From positions 1-14,518 of the forward strand of contig JANXDK010000006.1 of the NCBI GenBank assembly GCA_025059435.1: a stretch of DNA of 14,518 nt, written 5' to 3'. This document shows, piece by piece, positions 13,799 through 14,518 of the stretch (within the stretch, counting starts at the first letter, position 1; each line of letters begins with the position of its first letter). The translations under genes were made by a program, and so were the position numbers. The notes under the pieces are model-generated. The model worked only from the letters and a program-made list of their open reading frames with translations. It did no database searches and had not been told where the DNA came from. Source of the stretch: Thermoproteota archaeon. GTDB lineage: Archaea > Thermoproteota > EX4484-205 > JAAOZP01.

Positions 13799-14518
13799 TC
13801 AAGATAATAAATGTATGTTTCCTATTCTTACTTTCTTCAAGTATTTCTTTGCAACGTTATAGCATTCTTTAGCTTGTCTCCAGCTCGTCGTAGGCAAGTC
13901 ATCCATAACGTATTGCGGGTAGAAAGCTAAGAGCGTATACGGAATATTAGGATCGATTTCTGCTATAAACCTAGCGATATTCTCAACTTCAACTTCGTCG
14001 ACATATCCTGGCACTAGCAGAGTGCTCGCAGTCAAAACAGGTACTTCTGGACGTTGCTCGAAAAACCTCTCGCCTATTTCTCTAAAATTGTCCAACGTGA
14101 CTCTATTAGAGACACCACATAATGCTTTGCTTAGATTCTCATCCCAAACCTTAAGGTCAAACTTAACAACGCCACCGCTTTCAAGAGAAAGTTCAGCAGC
14201 CTTTAACGCTAAGCTTCTCGACATGTTTCCATTGCTTTCCCAACAGATTCTCAATATGCGCTTTTCCACATTGGCTTTCTCTAGCGCAATACGACTCGTT
14301 TCTAGAGCATGCACCATTTGAGTTGAAGGGTCTCCTCCGAAGAAACATATGCACGAAACGTTTTCCTCGACTTTAGATGCTAATTCAGAAGAACTCATAA
14401 TAGGCCTAAGGACCTGTGACATTTCTCTAAAATGCCAGTTTTGACAGAAGAGGCAATCGAAACTACAACTGCCATAGAAAACAGCTAGGTTTACATAGCC
14501 CTCTTCTACACCGGGCTT
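13799..14518 (-). CDS. Radical SAM protein (PflA/PflX-like), N-terminus beyond the window
   Basis: The minus-strand frame stays open to the right edge, so the first part of the protein is missing and 239 residues plus stop are visible. Near the edge is CSFDCLFCQNW, the CxxxCxxC motif that binds the SAM-cleaving 4Fe-4S cluster, with the CQNW continuation typical of pyruvate-formate-lyase-activating-enzyme relatives. FFGGDPST (the GGDP-type SAM motif), WESNGN, KFDLKVWD and CGVSNRVTLDNF follow in the order seen in PflX/AmmeMemoRadiSam-type proteins. It may be an activase or another radical enzyme; the substrate cannot be assigned. The ATG at 14422 lies after the cluster motif, so it is not the true start. 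It converges with hisS and is not in its operon. Confidence 0.88.
   Translation of the reverse strand, partial: KPGVEEGYVNLAVFYGSCSFDCLFCQNWHFREMSQVLRPIMSSSELASKVEENVSCICFFGGDPSTQMVHALETSRIALEKANVEKRILRICWESNGNMSRSLALKAAELSLESGGVVKFDLKVWDENLSKALCGVSNRVTLDNFREIGERFFEQRPEVPVLTASTLLVPGYVDEVEVENIARFIAEIDPNIPYTLLAFYPQYVMDDLPTTSWRQAKECYNVAKKYLKKVRIGNIHLLS

Noticed and set aside
1..14518. CRISPR arrays, insertion sequences, integrase or toxin genes.
   Set aside because: I saw no direct-repeat array, transposase-like frame or terminal inverted repeats. The window reads as core chromosome.

Overview
This window appears to come from an archaeal chromosome, most likely a thermophilic TACK (Thermoproteota-like) lineage; the exact group cannot be read from the sequence. 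The evidence is archaeal-type alanyl-, leucyl- and histidyl-tRNA synthetases, tRNA genes that lack an encoded CCA, two tRNA genes with short introns, TATA-like elements about 27-30 nt upstream of tRNA and protein genes, frequent TTG/GTG starts, and a tRNA-splicing endonuclease paralogue that looks like the structural partner of a two-gene enzyme.

Layout. 1-1308: the end of a carbohydrate-type ABC transporter operon (C-terminus of a MalG-like permease, then a MalK/UgpC-like ATPase). 1582-1652: an intron-less tRNA-Val(UAC). 1957-3339: a ClC-family chloride channel or transporter without CBS domains. 3340-3732: a non-coding stretch that may hold a decayed minus-strand gene. 3733-3828 (minus): tRNA-Phe(GAA) with an intron of about 22 nt, divergent from the next operon. 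4025-9703: alaS then leuS. 9798-9889: tRNA-Arg(UCU) with a 16-nt intron at the non-canonical position 30/31. 10099-13793: a tight four-gene cluster made of a GfcR-type PRTase-fold regulator, a divergent lipoate-protein-ligase-like protein, an EndA-like subunit and hisS, joined by a 4-nt gap and two short overlaps. 13799-14518 (minus): a radical SAM protein running off the right edge, convergent with hisS.

How it fits together. Most of the window serves translation: three synthetases, three tRNAs and one tRNA-splicing protein. The EndA-like subunit keeps the catalytic-type Tyr and Lys, but Pro stands where the catalytic His is expected. It therefore probably works as the structural subunit of an (alpha-beta)2 endonuclease, the architecture known to tolerate non-canonical bulge-helix-bulge substrates. 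The two intron-bearing tRNAs here both depart from the standard motif, which suits that reading.

No clearly new multi-gene system is visible. The best leads are the non-canonical tRNA introns with the His-less EndA subunit, an unusual KMSKS loop in LeuRS, an 11-bp perfect hairpin inside alaS, an inverted repeat upstream of gfcR, and the divergent ligase in the gfcR operon.
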